Positions 10,063-18,437 of a DNA stretch of 64,000 nucleotides are shown here, one piece after another (positions within the stretch are counted from its first letter, which is position 1; each line of letters begins with the position of its first letter). The notes beneath the pieces are model-generated. The model did not search any database. It was not told where the DNA came from and saw nothing but the letters and a program-made list of their open reading frames with translations. The position numbers and the translations under genes are program-made. Source of the stretch: Pseudomonas sp. P8_229 (lineage in GTDB: Bacteria > Pseudomonadota > Gammaproteobacteria > Pseudomonadales > Pseudomonadaceae); contig NZ_CP125378.1 of the NCBI RefSeq assembly GCF_034008635.1, positions 4,030,501 through 4,094,500 on the forward strand, read 5' to 3'.

Positions 10063-10773
10063 TTATTTGACGTGCCGTCCGCCGTTGACGGTCAGGGTCG
10101 TGCCGGTGACATAGGGGTTGTCGAGCAGATAGCGCAGGCTCTGGTAGATCACTTCGCTGCCGGGCTCGATGCCCAGCGCGGATTTGGCCAGGGCCCTGGC
10201 ACGGTACGCCGCGTCGTCGTCGGGATTGAACAATAGCAGGGCCGGCGCAATGCCGTTGACCTTGATCGCCGGTGCATAACGCGCGGCGAACGACAGGGTC
10301 AGGCTGTCGAGCCCGGCCTTGCTGGCGCAATACCCGATGTGCTTGCTGCTGCCCTTGCGGGTGACGTCGTCGCTGATGTGGACGATGTCCGCAAGCGTCG
10401 AGCGTTTGAGCAGGTCGGCGCAGTGCAGATTGATCAGGTACGGCGCGAGCATGTGCACGTTGACCATGCGCACAAAGGCGTCGGCTTCGTTGTCCGGAGT
10501 TTCCGCCAGCCATTCGGAGGCGTTGTGGACAATGGCGCGCAGGCTGTCGGTATGGGTTTTCAGTTCATCGATGAAGGCAAGAATGGCGGCTTCGCTGGAA
10601 AAGTCCGCGAGCACGCCGACAGCGCCCAGATCACGCAGGGCTTGCACGCCCGTACGTTCGCTGCGGTAAGTGAAGATCACGTGATGGCCGTCTTCGAGCA
10701 GACGCCGCGCACAGTGCAGACCGACACGCTGGCCGGCACCGGTAATGAGGATCGGGGCGGAGGAAGTGGTCAT
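10063..10773 (-). CDS. folM: Dihydromonapterin reductase FolM
   Basis: Short-chain reductase of 236 residues that reduces dihydromonapterin to tetrahydromonapterin, the cofactor of phenylalanine hydroxylase in pseudomonads. The altered nucleotide-binding motif TGAGQRVGLHCARRL (not TGxxxGxG) is characteristic of FolM and pteridine reductases, and the active-site YCASKAGLD segment is present. Start at 10773 (MTTSSAPILIT) is preferred; the frame runs nine codons further up without support. It is the first gene of the fol operon. Confidence 0.92.
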   Translation of the reverse strand: MTTSSAPILITGAGQRVGLHCARRLLEDGHHVIFTYRSERTGVQALRDLGAVGVLADFSSEAAILAFIDELKTHTDSLRAIVHNASEWLAETPDNEADAFVRMVNVHMLAPYLINLHCADLLKRSTLADIVHISDDVTRKGSSKHIGYCASKAGLDSLTLSFAARYAPAIKVNGIAPALLLFNPDDDAAYRARALAKSALGIEPGSEVIYQSLRYLLDNPYVTGTTLTVNGGRHVK

Positions 10774-10852
10774 GAACGGCTCGCGTCGCGGTTGGAGCAA
10801 AAACTATAACAGCGACATGAGCCATGCACCTATCGTCGGCGTTACCAATACC

Positions 10853-10942
10853 TGTGGGAGTGAGCCTGCTCGCGAAAGCGGTGTCTCAGTCGACATCAAT
10901 GTTGAATGTCAGTCCGTATTCGCGAGCAGGCTCGCTCCCACA
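10853..10942. repeat. REPIN, copy 2 (90 bp)
   Basis: Same length, spacer and orientation as the element at 8269-8358, with two substitutions. It lies immediately upstream of folM, so the two copies bracket the fol operon as direct repeats. Confidence 0.93.
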
Positions 10943-10948
10943 CAGAGA

Positions 10949-11518
10949 TCACCGATTCTGTGCAGAAGGCGTCGCAGGTAATGGTCGTGCCGGCGTGCTG
11001 TTCAGCCAATTGGCCAGCAACCGCGTCGACAGTGGAATAAAGAAGTAGACCATCAGCGGCGTCAGACACGCCGTGCTGACCAATATCCTTGGCAACAGGC
11101 TCATCTCGGCGAGCAAGGGCCCGAGGACAAAGTTGAACAGCAGCGACACCGGGAAGAACGCCAGCCAGATCGCCACGGCTTGTTTCCAGCGCGGTGGTCG
11201 CTGGCCTGCCGCGCCGAACCAGCCTTCGATGCCACTGACCCGATGCTCTTTGGGATGTGCGAACAGATCGCTGCCCCGCGACAGCCAGGCGGTACGTGAG
11301 GCCGAGTGCTCCCAAGCGTGCAGGGTCTGCTCGTTGACGAAGCGGAAAATGATCTGGAATTCGTTGTCACCGGGCGGCGGAGCGAGCACGCCGGAACCCA
11401 GGTAACCGGGAAAGTCAGTGGCCAGTTGTTCGCCTTCGCGCAGCCAGGCAATCAGGTCCTGATAGCGGCCGTCGGCGACGCGACGCGCAACCATCAGCGT
11501 GACGGGGGAAGTAGACAT
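10949..11518 (-). CDS. ABM-domain membrane protein
   Basis: Protein of 189 residues. An N-terminal antibiotic-biosynthesis-monooxygenase-like ferredoxin fold spans about residues 1-95 (MVARRVADGRYQDLIAWLRE, then FPGYLGSGVLAPP and EFQIIFRF). Two hydrophobic segments follow at about 112-135 and 142-165. This ABM plus two-helix architecture is common in proteobacteria but has no assigned reaction. GGAG lies six bases before the ATG. It is divergent from the MerR/LitR-type gene, with 212 bases between, so it may be a target of that regulator. Confidence 0.8.
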   Translation of the reverse strand: MSTSPVTLMVARRVADGRYQDLIAWLREGEQLATDFPGYLGSGVLAPPPGDNEFQIIFRFVNEQTLHAWEHSASRTAWLSRGSDLFAHPKEHRVSGIEGWFGAAGQRPPRWKQAVAIWLAFFPVSLLFNFVLGPLLAEMSLLPRILVSTACLTPLMVYFFIPLSTRLLANWLNSTPARPLPATPSAQNR

Positions 11519-11730
11519 TGTGTATCTCCGTATTTCCGAGTGCGTCGCTCCGGGTAGGAGTTTCGCAATGCGCAGGCGGGGGGTAGGTGCCTGCGCTTTT
11601 CAACAAGCAAGGATTATTCCCGATTTTGATGACAGTATCAGAGACTTTCGTCTCAGTTCATGGGTTGATCCGATAAAGGGCATAGGATGTAGAATGGGAT
11701 CCAAACTCACCGAGTGGACTCACCTGCACA

Positions 11731-12690
11731 ATGGCTGTTATCACGGACGTTAACCCTTCCTCGCAGGCAACTGTCGCGCTCGAGCGTGAAGAGCTGTTCC
11801 CCATTCGTGAAGTGTCACGGCTGACCGGAGTGAATCCGGTCACGCTGCGAGCATGGGAGCGCCGCTACGGTTTGATTGAGCCGGTACGCACCGAAAGCGG
11901 GCATCGACTGTATTCCATGACCGATATTGAGCGTGTGCGCAGCGTTGTCGAGTGGATTGACCGTGGGGTGGCGGTCAGCAAAGTCAGTAAGATTCTGGCC
12001 AAGACCGAGCCACTGAAAGCGCTATCGCACATCATTTCCGATGACCAGGTGACGGCGGACTATCAACAGTGGCAGGACCAGCTGCAGCGAGTGGTCAGTG
12101 CTTTCGATGATCTGGAACTGGATCGGGTCTACTCGCAGATCTTTGCTTCGTACCCGTTGCCGGTGGTGTTCCAGGACATCCTGATGCCGCTGTGGCGACG
12201 CCTGCTCCAGCATCGTGAAGCGTTCGGGCAAACCAGTGAATGGCTGTTTCTCGATGGCTTCCTGCGTACCCGGGTGCTGGGGCGGATCATGGTGTTACGC
12301 AAGTCGCAGCCGCGCAGGATCATTGTCAGTGCGCTGTCCGGGGAGTGCCGTGAACTCGAGTTGTTGGTGGCTGCGCTGTTTCTCAGTGGCGGAGAAACCG
12401 GTGTGCGTGTGCTGACGACGGGGCAGCCATTCGACGAATTGACCCTGGTCTGCGAAAAGATCAAACCCCAGGCGCTGGTGCTGTTTTCCAACCATGCACC
12501 GACGGCGGAGCTGCCGCGACGCCTGAATCGGCTAGCGCTGAGTCTCGATTGTCAGTTGCTGCTGGCCGGGGATGCGGCAGATCTGGCGCAAGACGCTCTG
12601 GCCGGCTCGTCGATCGGTTGCCTGGGCAACGAAGGGGCGACGATGCTGCAGCGCATGACGCAGTTTCTCGCGGGCAAGCTCGATACCTGA
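11731..12690 (+). CDS. MerR-family regulator, LitR/CarH-like without B12 ligands
   Basis: Regulator of 319 residues. The N-terminal MerR winged helix is at about 22-90 (FPIREVSRLTGVNPVTLRAW, ERRYGLIEPVRTESGHRLYS). The C-terminal half resembles the cobalamin-binding region of LitR/CarH, but the cobalt-ligand histidine segment (GExH) reads Gly204-Glu205-Cys206-Arg207, and the EH pair of the four-helix bundle is also missing. It should therefore not bind adenosylcobalamin. In P. putida, such class II LitR proteins depend on a short LOV photoreceptor encoded nearby; a LOV gene lies 0.7 kb away here. Divergent from the ABM gene. Confidence 0.85.
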   Translation: MAVITDVNPSSQATVALEREELFPIREVSRLTGVNPVTLRAWERRYGLIEPVRTESGHRLYSMTDIERVRSVVEWIDRGVAVSKVSKILAKTEPLKALSHIISDDQVTADYQQWQDQLQRVVSAFDDLELDRVYSQIFASYPLPVVFQDILMPLWRRLLQHREAFGQTSEWLFLDGFLRTRVLGRIMVLRKSQPRRIIVSALSGECRELELLVAALFLSGGETGVRVLTTGQPFDELTLVCEKIKPQALVLFSNHAPTAELPRRLNRLALSLDCQLLLAGDAADLAQDALAGSSIGCLGNEGATMLQRMTQFLAGKLDT

Positions 12691-12693
12691 AAC

Positions 12694-13299
12694 TCAGGTG
12701 TGCAGGGCTGGGTGGGTCAAACGGTGTTGTTGCAGGATGAACTGGCGCAGGCGCTCGGTTTCATCGGCATCGGTCTGGCTCAGTTCGTAGGCATAAAAAC
12801 CGTGCTCGGTCTCCCGCTCGAAATTGCCGCGCAGCGAAATCCGCTCATAACCTGATGGGCTGAACCACAAGGCGAAATGCTTGGGTGCCTTGGTCTTGTT
12901 GCGCATCTCCAGCAGCACGCCTTTGTGCGATACCTCATGCACCCACATCATGCCCGGTTGGCCCTTGGCGTTTTCCAGCGCCACCGGCTCTTCAAGGGTC
13001 AGTCGCCAGGGGCGAATCATCGGCCCGTCTTCAAAAATGCTCGGCACGCCCAGGCGCAGGTGCAAGGCGTGGAATTCGTCTTCCACCAGATGCAGCGGGA
13101 AGGTCATTTGCTGATTTTCGAAGTTGGCCTGGATGGTCACCTGTTCGTGAGCGGCCAGGCGCGTGAGCAGGTCACGGATCTGCGAACCACCATTGACCAG
13201 CAGGCTCGACGTCGCATCCCGCACATTGAGCTGCGGGTTGTGCTGCATGGTCTGGATGAAATCCAGCTCATCCTGGGTCAGGAGGGCGTCACGTTGCAT
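12694..13299 (-). CDS. PilZ-like domain protein
   Basis: Protein of 201 residues with a helical N-terminus and a beta-rich C-terminal half in which MMWVHEVSHKGVLLEM resembles the D/NxSxxG strand of PilZ domains. I do not see a clear RxxxR c-di-GMP motif, so binding of c-di-GMP is doubtful. It lies between the LitR-like and LOV genes, convergent with the former and downstream of the latter on the same strand, with a 55-base gap. Its link to light sensing is only positional. Confidence 0.6.
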   Translation of the reverse strand: MQRDALLTQDELDFIQTMQHNPQLNVRDATSSLLVNGGSQIRDLLTRLAAHEQVTIQANFENQQMTFPLHLVEDEFHALHLRLGVPSIFEDGPMIRPWRLTLEEPVALENAKGQPGMMWVHEVSHKGVLLEMRNKTKAPKHFALWFSPSGYERISLRGNFERETEHGFYAYELSQTDADETERLRQFILQQHRLTHPALHT

Positions 13300-13321
13300 G
13301 GCCAGGCTCGAAAGAAATAGT

Positions 13322-13343
13322 TACAAAGTCATTGGTGATTGTA
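13322..13343. promoter_or_regulatory. TACAA-N12-TTGTA inverted repeat upstream of the PilZ-like gene
   Basis: An inverted repeat with a 12-base spacer in the 55-base gap between the LOV stop and the PilZ-like start. Its layout resembles a site for a dimeric MerR/LitR-type regulator. Speculative. Confidence 0.3.
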
Positions 13344-13354
13344 GTTACTGACAC

Positions 13355-13831
13355 TTAGTTCGCAGTTTTGTTTGCGCCGTTCGTCGCTTTCAGAGCGGCG
13401 AGTTCGGCTTGCAATGCGGCGACCTGGGCTTCCAGTTGCGCGACGCGTTGCTGGGCCTTGACCTGGACCGTGACGTCTTTCTGCACACCGACGAAATAAG
13501 TCTGGCCGTCGTCGGCATTTTTCACCGTCGAAAGCGACAGTTCATTCCAGAACGGCGTGCCGTCCTTGCGATAGTTGCGCAGGATTTCCCGGCAAGACCC
13601 ACCGTTGTGCAGGGTGTCGCGAATCAGCGTCAGGTTGGCCTGATCGCGGTCTCCGGACTGCAGAAAGCGGCAGTCCTGATAGAGAATCTCTTCGCTGGTG
13701 TAACCGGTCAGGCGCTCAAAGGCCGGGTTTACGTAAATCAGGATGTTGTCCTGTTCCCCTTCCTTTTCTGCGACCACGATCCCGTCGTTCGACGCGTTGA
13801 TCACCATTTGCAGCAGACTGGCGTTGATCAT
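13355..13831 (-). CDS. Short LOV blue-light photoreceptor
   Basis: Protein of 158 residues: a single LOV/PAS domain (about 5-120) with short flanks and no effector domain. The flavin-adduct cysteine is Cys54 in YQDCRFLQSGDRDQ, corresponding to GRNCRFLQG of classical LOV domains. Conserved flavin contacts follow in LRNYRKDGTPFWNEL and the C-terminal VGVQKDVT glutamine. The last 35 residues form a leucine-heptad coiled coil. It closely resembles the short LOV proteins PpSB1/PpSB2 of P. putida, which act with LitR-type regulators. Confidence 0.92.
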   Translation of the reverse strand: MINASLLQMVINASNDGIVVAEKEGEQDNILIYVNPAFERLTGYTSEEILYQDCRFLQSGDRDQANLTLIRDTLHNGGSCREILRNYRKDGTPFWNELSLSTVKNADDGQTYFVGVQKDVTVQVKAQQRVAQLEAQVAALQAELAALKATNGANKTAN

Positions 13832-13984
13832 CAGTGAATCCTTTCAGTGTTGATGGTGGCTGGCATTCTAGAAGTTCCAACGGCGCTGTCTACTGGCCAT
13901 CACCGCTAATTGAGCGCGGATCGCGGCTTTTGCGTCGGGCTGCTACTATCCCGGCTCATTTTTTTCAGCTTCAGGATCAGATTG

Positions 13985-14440
13985 ATGAAAGTCGCCATCC
14001 TCTCCGGCTCGGTTTACGGCACGGCCGAAGAAGTCGCCCGTCACGCGCAGAACCTGCTGAAAGACGCCGGTTTTGAAACCCTCTACAACCCACGCGCCAG
14101 CCTGGCGGACATTCAGGCGTTCGGCCCTGAAGCGTTTCTCGCGGTGACGTCGACCACCGGCATGGGCGAACTGCCGGACAACCTGCAGCCGTTGTACTCG
14201 GCCATTCGCGATCAGTTGCCAATGGCCTGGCGCGGCCTGCCGGGTGCGGTGATCGGTTTGGGTGATGCCAGTTACGGCGATACCTTCTGTGGCGGCGGCG
14301 AGATGCTGCGCGAATTGTTCGCTGAGCTGGGCGTGCGTGAGGTGCAGGAGATGCTGCGACTGGACGCCAGCGAAAGCGTGACGCCGGAAACCGACGCCGA
14401 GCCATGGCTGGCGCAACTGATCGCCACCCTCAAGGGCTGA
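13985..14440 (+). CDS. Flavodoxin (MioC-like)
   Basis: FMN-binding electron carrier of 151 residues. The phosphate-binding loop SGSVYGTAEEVA is at the N-terminus, and the isoalloxazine-contacting loops STTGMGELPDN and GLGDASYGDTFCGGG are intact. The ATG at 13985 gives the standard flavodoxin N-terminus (MKVAILSGS), so the upstream in-frame extension was left out. Its last 11 bases overlap the end of the convergent LysR gene. Confidence 0.9.
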   Translation: MKVAILSGSVYGTAEEVARHAQNLLKDAGFETLYNPRASLADIQAFGPEAFLAVTSTTGMGELPDNLQPLYSAIRDQLPMAWRGLPGAVIGLGDASYGDTFCGGGEMLRELFAELGVREVQEMLRLDASESVTPETDAEPWLAQLIATLKG

Positions 14441-15317
14441 TCGCGCGTTCGCGCAACAATGCCAGCCACGCCTGAGCGGCTTTCGACAGATAGGCGCCCT
14501 GACGCCAGATGAACGCGATGTCCCAACGCAAGTAATCCGGCGCGCGCAAGGTCAGGCGCACCACGCCCGGGCGTTCCAGTGCGCGGGCGACCACGCTGGG
14601 CAGCAGCACCACGCCTTGCCCGGCGGCCACCAGTGCCACAAGAAAATCCGCCTGCCCGCTGCGCCCACCTTCTTTTGGCGTAAAGCCCATTTGCTGGCAG
14701 GCCTGGAGCAACCGATCGTTGAGCACGAAGCTGCGCTGATACAGCAGGAACGGCGTCTCGGCCAATTCTTCCAGGCCGATTTCGCCACGTGCCGCCAGCG
14801 GATGATCCACCGGCAGCAAGGCATCGAGTTTCTCATCGCAGAACGGCTGAAAGTCGAACTGCGGGTCTTTCGGCAACAGGCTGCCGCCCAATTCCAGTTC
14901 GCCACTCAGCACCGCCTGCTCAACGTTGCGACTGCCGCCTTCAAGCAACTGAATGCTGATGTTCGGATAGCGCCGCCGATACTCGGCAAACAACCCGGCG
15001 AACAGCGCGTCGCTGCCCAGCAACGGCAAGCCGAGACGCAACTCCCCGCGTGCCAGATGACTCAGGTCATCCAGCTCCCTGAGCAACTCATTGCGCAAAC
15101 GCAACATGCCTTCGGCCCGTTGCAGTACCACGCTGCCGGCGGCGGTCAGGCGCAATTGCGAACCCAGCCGTTCAAGCAGCGGTGTGCCCAGGCTCTGTTC
15201 GAGTTGCGCGACTTGCTTGCTGACCGCCGACTGGCTGATGTGCAGGGTTTTTGCCGCCTGGGTAAAGCCGCCCTGATGCATGACTTCGACAAAACTGCGC
15301 AGCTGTTTGAATTCCAT
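14430..15317 (-). CDS. LysR-family regulator of the divergent cidA/lrgB genes
   Basis: Regulator of 295 residues with an N-terminal winged helix (FVEVMHQGGFTQAAKTLHIS, QSAVSKQVAQLEQSLG) and a LysR substrate-binding domain. It is divergent from a CidA/LrgA and LrgB pair with 96 bases between, the usual CidR arrangement; CidR proteins respond to acetate or carbon overflow in Gram-positives. Start ATG at 15317 is preferred over the GTG one codon earlier. Confidence 0.88.
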   Translation of the reverse strand: MEFKQLRSFVEVMHQGGFTQAAKTLHISQSAVSKQVAQLEQSLGTPLLERLGSQLRLTAAGSVVLQRAEGMLRLRNELLRELDDLSHLARGELRLGLPLLGSDALFAGLFAEYRRRYPNISIQLLEGGSRNVEQAVLSGELELGGSLLPKDPQFDFQPFCDEKLDALLPVDHPLAARGEIGLEELAETPFLLYQRSFVLNDRLLQACQQMGFTPKEGGRSGQADFLVALVAAGQGVVLLPSVVARALERPGVVRLTLRAPDYLRWDIAFIWRQGAYLSKAAQAWLALLRERAISP

Positions 15318-15323
15318 CACCTG

Positions 15324-15338
15324 ATTCCATTTTGGAAT
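15324..15338. promoter_or_regulatory. ATTCCA-TTT-TGGAAT palindrome, likely LysR operator
   Basis: Perfect inverted repeat in the 96-base gap between the LysR gene and the cidA-like gene, starting only 7 bases upstream of the LysR start codon. This position suits autorepression. Confidence 0.5.
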
Positions 15339-15413
15339 GCCTTAGAGTCTAACAATTCGCTTCGGGGATGGCAGTCGGCTTCGTAAAATAAGCCCCTGTC
15401 AGGAGCAAAAACC

Positions 15414-15800
15414 ATGAAACCCGCCCCCCTCAAGCATCTCTCCCGTCTGCTGGCCGAACTGGCCGTGTTGCTCGGCCTCTACCTGCTCGGCTGCCAACTA
15501 GCCGCGTGGCTGGCCTGGCCGATTCCCGGTGGGGTGATCGGCATGGCCCTGTTGCTGCTGGCATTCGCCTTCGGCTGGGTCAAACCGGCGGCACTGCAAT
15601 TGGGCGCGGGACTGTTGATGGCCGAGATGCTGCTGTTCTTCATTCCGGCGTTGATGAGCCTGCTCGATTACGGCGCGCTGCTGCGCAATGACGGCTGGCG
15701 GATCCTGCTGGTGATCGCCGCCAGCACCCTGATGGTGATGCTGGTGACCGCGTTCACGGTGGAGTTGGCCGTGCGGATGAGGCATTCCCATGAAGCTTGA
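15414..15800 (+). CDS. CidA/LrgA family membrane protein
   Basis: Holin-like membrane protein of 128 residues with four predicted helices (about 13-30, 38-58, 63-85 and 95-118). The family signature PIPGGVIGMALLLLAFAFGW is present, as is LLFFIPALMSLLDYG. Members oligomerise in the inner membrane and influence murein hydrolase activity, cell lysis and metabolite export. AGGAG precedes the ATG. The next gene overlaps its end by 11 bases, so the two are coupled. Confidence 0.88.
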   Translation: MKPAPLKHLSRLLAELAVLLGLYLLGCQLAAWLAWPIPGGVIGMALLLLAFAFGWVKPAALQLGAGLLMAEMLLFFIPALMSLLDYGALLRNDGWRILLVIAASTLMVMLVTAFTVELAVRMRHSHEA

Positions 15801-16476
15801 ACTGATGCCCATGTTCTGGCTCGCCTTCACCTTGCTGGCGTACCTGTTCAGTCGCTGGATCTATCGGCGCACCGGACGTTATCTGCTGTCGCCGCTGATT
15901 CTGGTACCGGCGCTGCTGCTGGCTCTCGCCGTGCCGCTGCACACCGCGTATGCCGAATACGCCAGCAACACTCATTGGTTGATGCTGGTGCTTGGCCCGG
16001 TCACGGTCGCCTTCGCTGTACCGATCTGGCAGCAACGGCGTTTGCTGATGCAGCATTGGTCCGCGTTGCTGCTTGGCATGCTCGCTGGCAGCGCTGCGTC
16101 GATCGCCACCTCGTTCGGCCTGGCCAGGGCGCTGGCGCTGGACAGTTCGGTGACGATGTCGCTGGTGCCGCGTTCGATCACCACGCCGTTCGCCATGCCG
16201 CTGGCGCAGGATCTGGGCGGCGTGCCGGAACTGACCGCGGTGTTCGTGATGTTCACCGGGGTCTTTGGTGCGATGCTCGGCGGCGTGCTGCTCAAGTGGT
16301 TGCCGTTGCGCAGTGCCCTGGCGCGGGGAGCATTGTTCGGTGTCGGCGCGCACGGTGCCGGCGTCAGTCGCGCCCATGAAGTGGGCGGTGAGGAAGGCTC
16401 GGTGGCGGGGCTGGTGATGGTCCTGACCGGTCTGCTCAATCTGTTCGCCGCACCTTTATTGGCGTCGCTGCTTTGA
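15790..16476 (+). CDS. LrgB/CidB family membrane protein
   Basis: Partner of the CidA-like protein, 228 residues with several hydrophobic helices. The conserved LrgB core is visible in SLVPRSITTPFAMPLAQDLG, GVFGAMLGG and ALFGVGAHGAGVSRAHEVG. The pair is often annotated as a holin/antiholin system and is also implicated in pyruvate or glycolate transport; the sequence alone does not decide. Overlapping genes and a divergent LysR regulator support one functional unit. Confidence 0.88.
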   Translation: MKLELMPMFWLAFTLLAYLFSRWIYRRTGRYLLSPLILVPALLLALAVPLHTAYAEYASNTHWLMLVLGPVTVAFAVPIWQQRRLLMQHWSALLLGMLAGSAASIATSFGLARALALDSSVTMSLVPRSITTPFAMPLAQDLGGVPELTAVFVMFTGVFGAMLGGVLLKWLPLRSALARGALFGVGAHGAGVSRAHEVGGEEGSVAGLVMVLTGLLNLFAAPLLASLL

Positions 16477-16607
16477 CATGGATCCAAGCTGTGTGCATTG
16501 CTGACTCGTTCAGTCATCAAGCTGGCTGGCAATGCAACTACGTGAGTCCCGGGAGCTGACTAGACTGCTGACACGTGCCAGACAACAAGAACGCAGAGGT
16601 GCATACA

Positions 16608-17390
16608 GTGAGCGTAGCCCCCGTCCAATCGTCCCTTAATGTCAAAGACCAGGTCAGTGCTGCGGAGTGGCAGACCCGGATCGATCTCGCCGCCTGTTAT
16701 CGTCTGGTCGCGTTGCATGGCTGGGACGACCTCATCTTCACCCACATTTCCGCCAAGGTCCCGGGCACCGAAGATTTTCTGATCAATCCGTTCGGGTTGA
16801 TGTTCCATGAGATCACCGCGTCGAGCCTGGTCAAAGTCGATCAGGCCGGCAACAAACTCATGGACAGTCCCTACGAAATCAATCCCGCCGGTTACACCAT
16901 CCACAGCGCCGTGCACGAAGTGCGGCACGATGTGGTGTGTGTGCTGCACACCCACACCGCCTCCGGTGTCGCGGTGTCGGCGCAAAAACAGGGGGTGCTG
17001 CCGATCAGTCAGCAGTCGCTGTTCGTGCTGTCGAGCCTGGCCTGTCACGCCTATGAAGGCGTGGCGCTGAATCACGAGGAAAAGGCCCGCTTGCAGGCCG
17101 ATCTGGGCGAGAACAATTTCCTGATGCTGCACAACCACGGGCTGCTGACCTGTGGCGGCACCATCGCCGACACGTTTCTGATGATGTTCACCTTCCAGCG
17201 CGCCTGCGACATTCAGGTCATGGCGCAGACTGGCGGTGCAGAACTGATCGCCATCGAACCGCAGATTCTGGCGGGCGCCAAAGCGATGATCGCCGGCGTG
17301 ACCAAAAGCGCTCAAGGCATGGGCGGCACGCTGGCCTGGCCGGCGTTGCTGCGCAAACTCGATAAACAAGACCCCGGATATAAACTCTGA
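16608..17390 (+). CDS. Class II aldolase/adducin family protein
   Basis: Zinc-dependent aldolase fold, 260 residues. Metal-site histidines are visible in VCVLHTHTASGVAVS and LMLHNHGLLTCGG, and the N-terminal segment LVALHGWDDLIFTHISAKVP is typical of the family. The substrate is unknown. I chose GTG at 16608 because AGAGG lies eight bases upstream; a GTG at 16575 would add 11 poorly supported residues. Its stop overlaps the start of the hydrolase gene by one base, so the two probably act together. Confidence 0.85.
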   Translation: MSVAPVQSSLNVKDQVSAAEWQTRIDLAACYRLVALHGWDDLIFTHISAKVPGTEDFLINPFGLMFHEITASSLVKVDQAGNKLMDSPYEINPAGYTIHSAVHEVRHDVVCVLHTHTASGVAVSAQKQGVLPISQQSLFVLSSLACHAYEGVALNHEEKARLQADLGENNFLMLHNHGLLTCGGTIADTFLMMFTFQRACDIQVMAQTGGAELIAIEPQILAGAKAMIAGVTKSAQGMGGTLAWPALLRKLDKQDPGYKL

Positions 17391-18292
17391 TGCCTCTTGC
17401 CGAGATTCCTCTGTGTGTCTGGCGCAAGCGCAGCCGGACGTTTGTCTTTCGCGGCCAGTCGATCCGTTACTGGACGGCAGGGCAGGGCGAGCCACTGCTG
17501 CTGATCCACGGTTTCCCGACGGCCAGTTGGGACTGGCATTACCTGTGGCAGCCACTGGCCCAGCGTTATCGGGTAATTGCCTGCGACATGCTCGGTTTCG
17601 GTGATTCGGCCAAACCGTTGAATCACAGCTACAGCCTGCTGGAGCAGGCCGACCTGCAACAGGCACTGTTGGCTCATCTGCAGGTCGAGCAACCGCTGCA
17701 TATTCTGGCCCACGATTACGGCGACAGCGTCGCTCAGGAACTGCTCGCCCGGCATTACGAAAACCGGATCGAAGTCGGCAGTTGCGTGTTCCTCAACGGC
17801 GGACTGTTCCCGGAAACCCATCGCCCGGTGCTGATGCAAAAGCTGCTGCTCAGCCCGTTGGGCTGGATGATTGGGCGGGCCTTCACCCGTGATGGCCTGG
17901 TGAAAAGTTTCCGGCAGATCTTCGGCCCGCAGACCGGCCCTACAGAAAGCGAGCTGGATGATTTCTGGAGCTTGATCGAAACCCATCGCGGTCCGCGCAT
18001 CATGCACAAACTGATTGGCTACATCCCCGAACGTCGGGTGCAGCGCGACCGCTGGGTCGCGGCCATGCAGCGCGATGAAATCCCGCTGCGGGTGATCGAT
18101 GGCGAAGTCGATCCGATCTCTGGAGCGCACATGGTCAAGCGTTATCGCGAGTTGATTGACGATGCCGACACCGTCTTGTTACCGGGCATCGGTCACTACC
18201 CACAGATCGAAGCGCCGGTGCAGGTGCTCAAGCATTATCTGGCGTTTCGTGAGCGCCTGGAGTTGCCGCCACGCAAAGTCGCCTGCTCCTGA
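17390..18292 (+). CDS. Alpha/beta hydrolase (Asp-nucleophile, dehalogenase/epoxide hydrolase-like)
   Basis: Hydrolase of 300 residues. The oxyanion motif HGFPTASWDW is at 40-49. The nucleophile elbow reads His108-Asp109-Tyr110-Gly111, so the nucleophile is Asp109 as in haloalkane dehalogenases and epoxide hydrolases rather than the Ser of esterases. The acid lies near VIDGEVDPISG and the catalytic His in LPGIGHYPQIEAP. Translationally coupled (TGATG) to the class II aldolase gene. The natural substrate is unknown. Confidence 0.83.
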   Translation: MPLAEIPLCVWRKRSRTFVFRGQSIRYWTAGQGEPLLLIHGFPTASWDWHYLWQPLAQRYRVIACDMLGFGDSAKPLNHSYSLLEQADLQQALLAHLQVEQPLHILAHDYGDSVAQELLARHYENRIEVGSCVFLNGGLFPETHRPVLMQKLLLSPLGWMIGRAFTRDGLVKSFRQIFGPQTGPTESELDDFWSLIETHRGPRIMHKLIGYIPERRVQRDRWVAAMQRDEIPLRVIDGEVDPISGAHMVKRYRELIDDADTVLLPGIGHYPQIEAPVQVLKHYLAFRERLELPPRKVACS

Positions 18293-18437
18293 TGGAGCGG
18301 GGGGCTCCTCCCGCCACGCAGCTATCATCCCCCAGCCTTATCGCCCACCATTCAGCCCCAGCCGTGTTTGTTGTGACCCATCGCGCCGTGCCTGACACTC
18401 GGGATTATTGTCCCTCAGGCCTGCTGGAGTTCCTGCG

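Noticed and set aside
15414..16476. Toxin-antitoxin pair
   Set aside because: The genes are CidA/LrgA and LrgB membrane proteins, not a toxin-antitoxin module.
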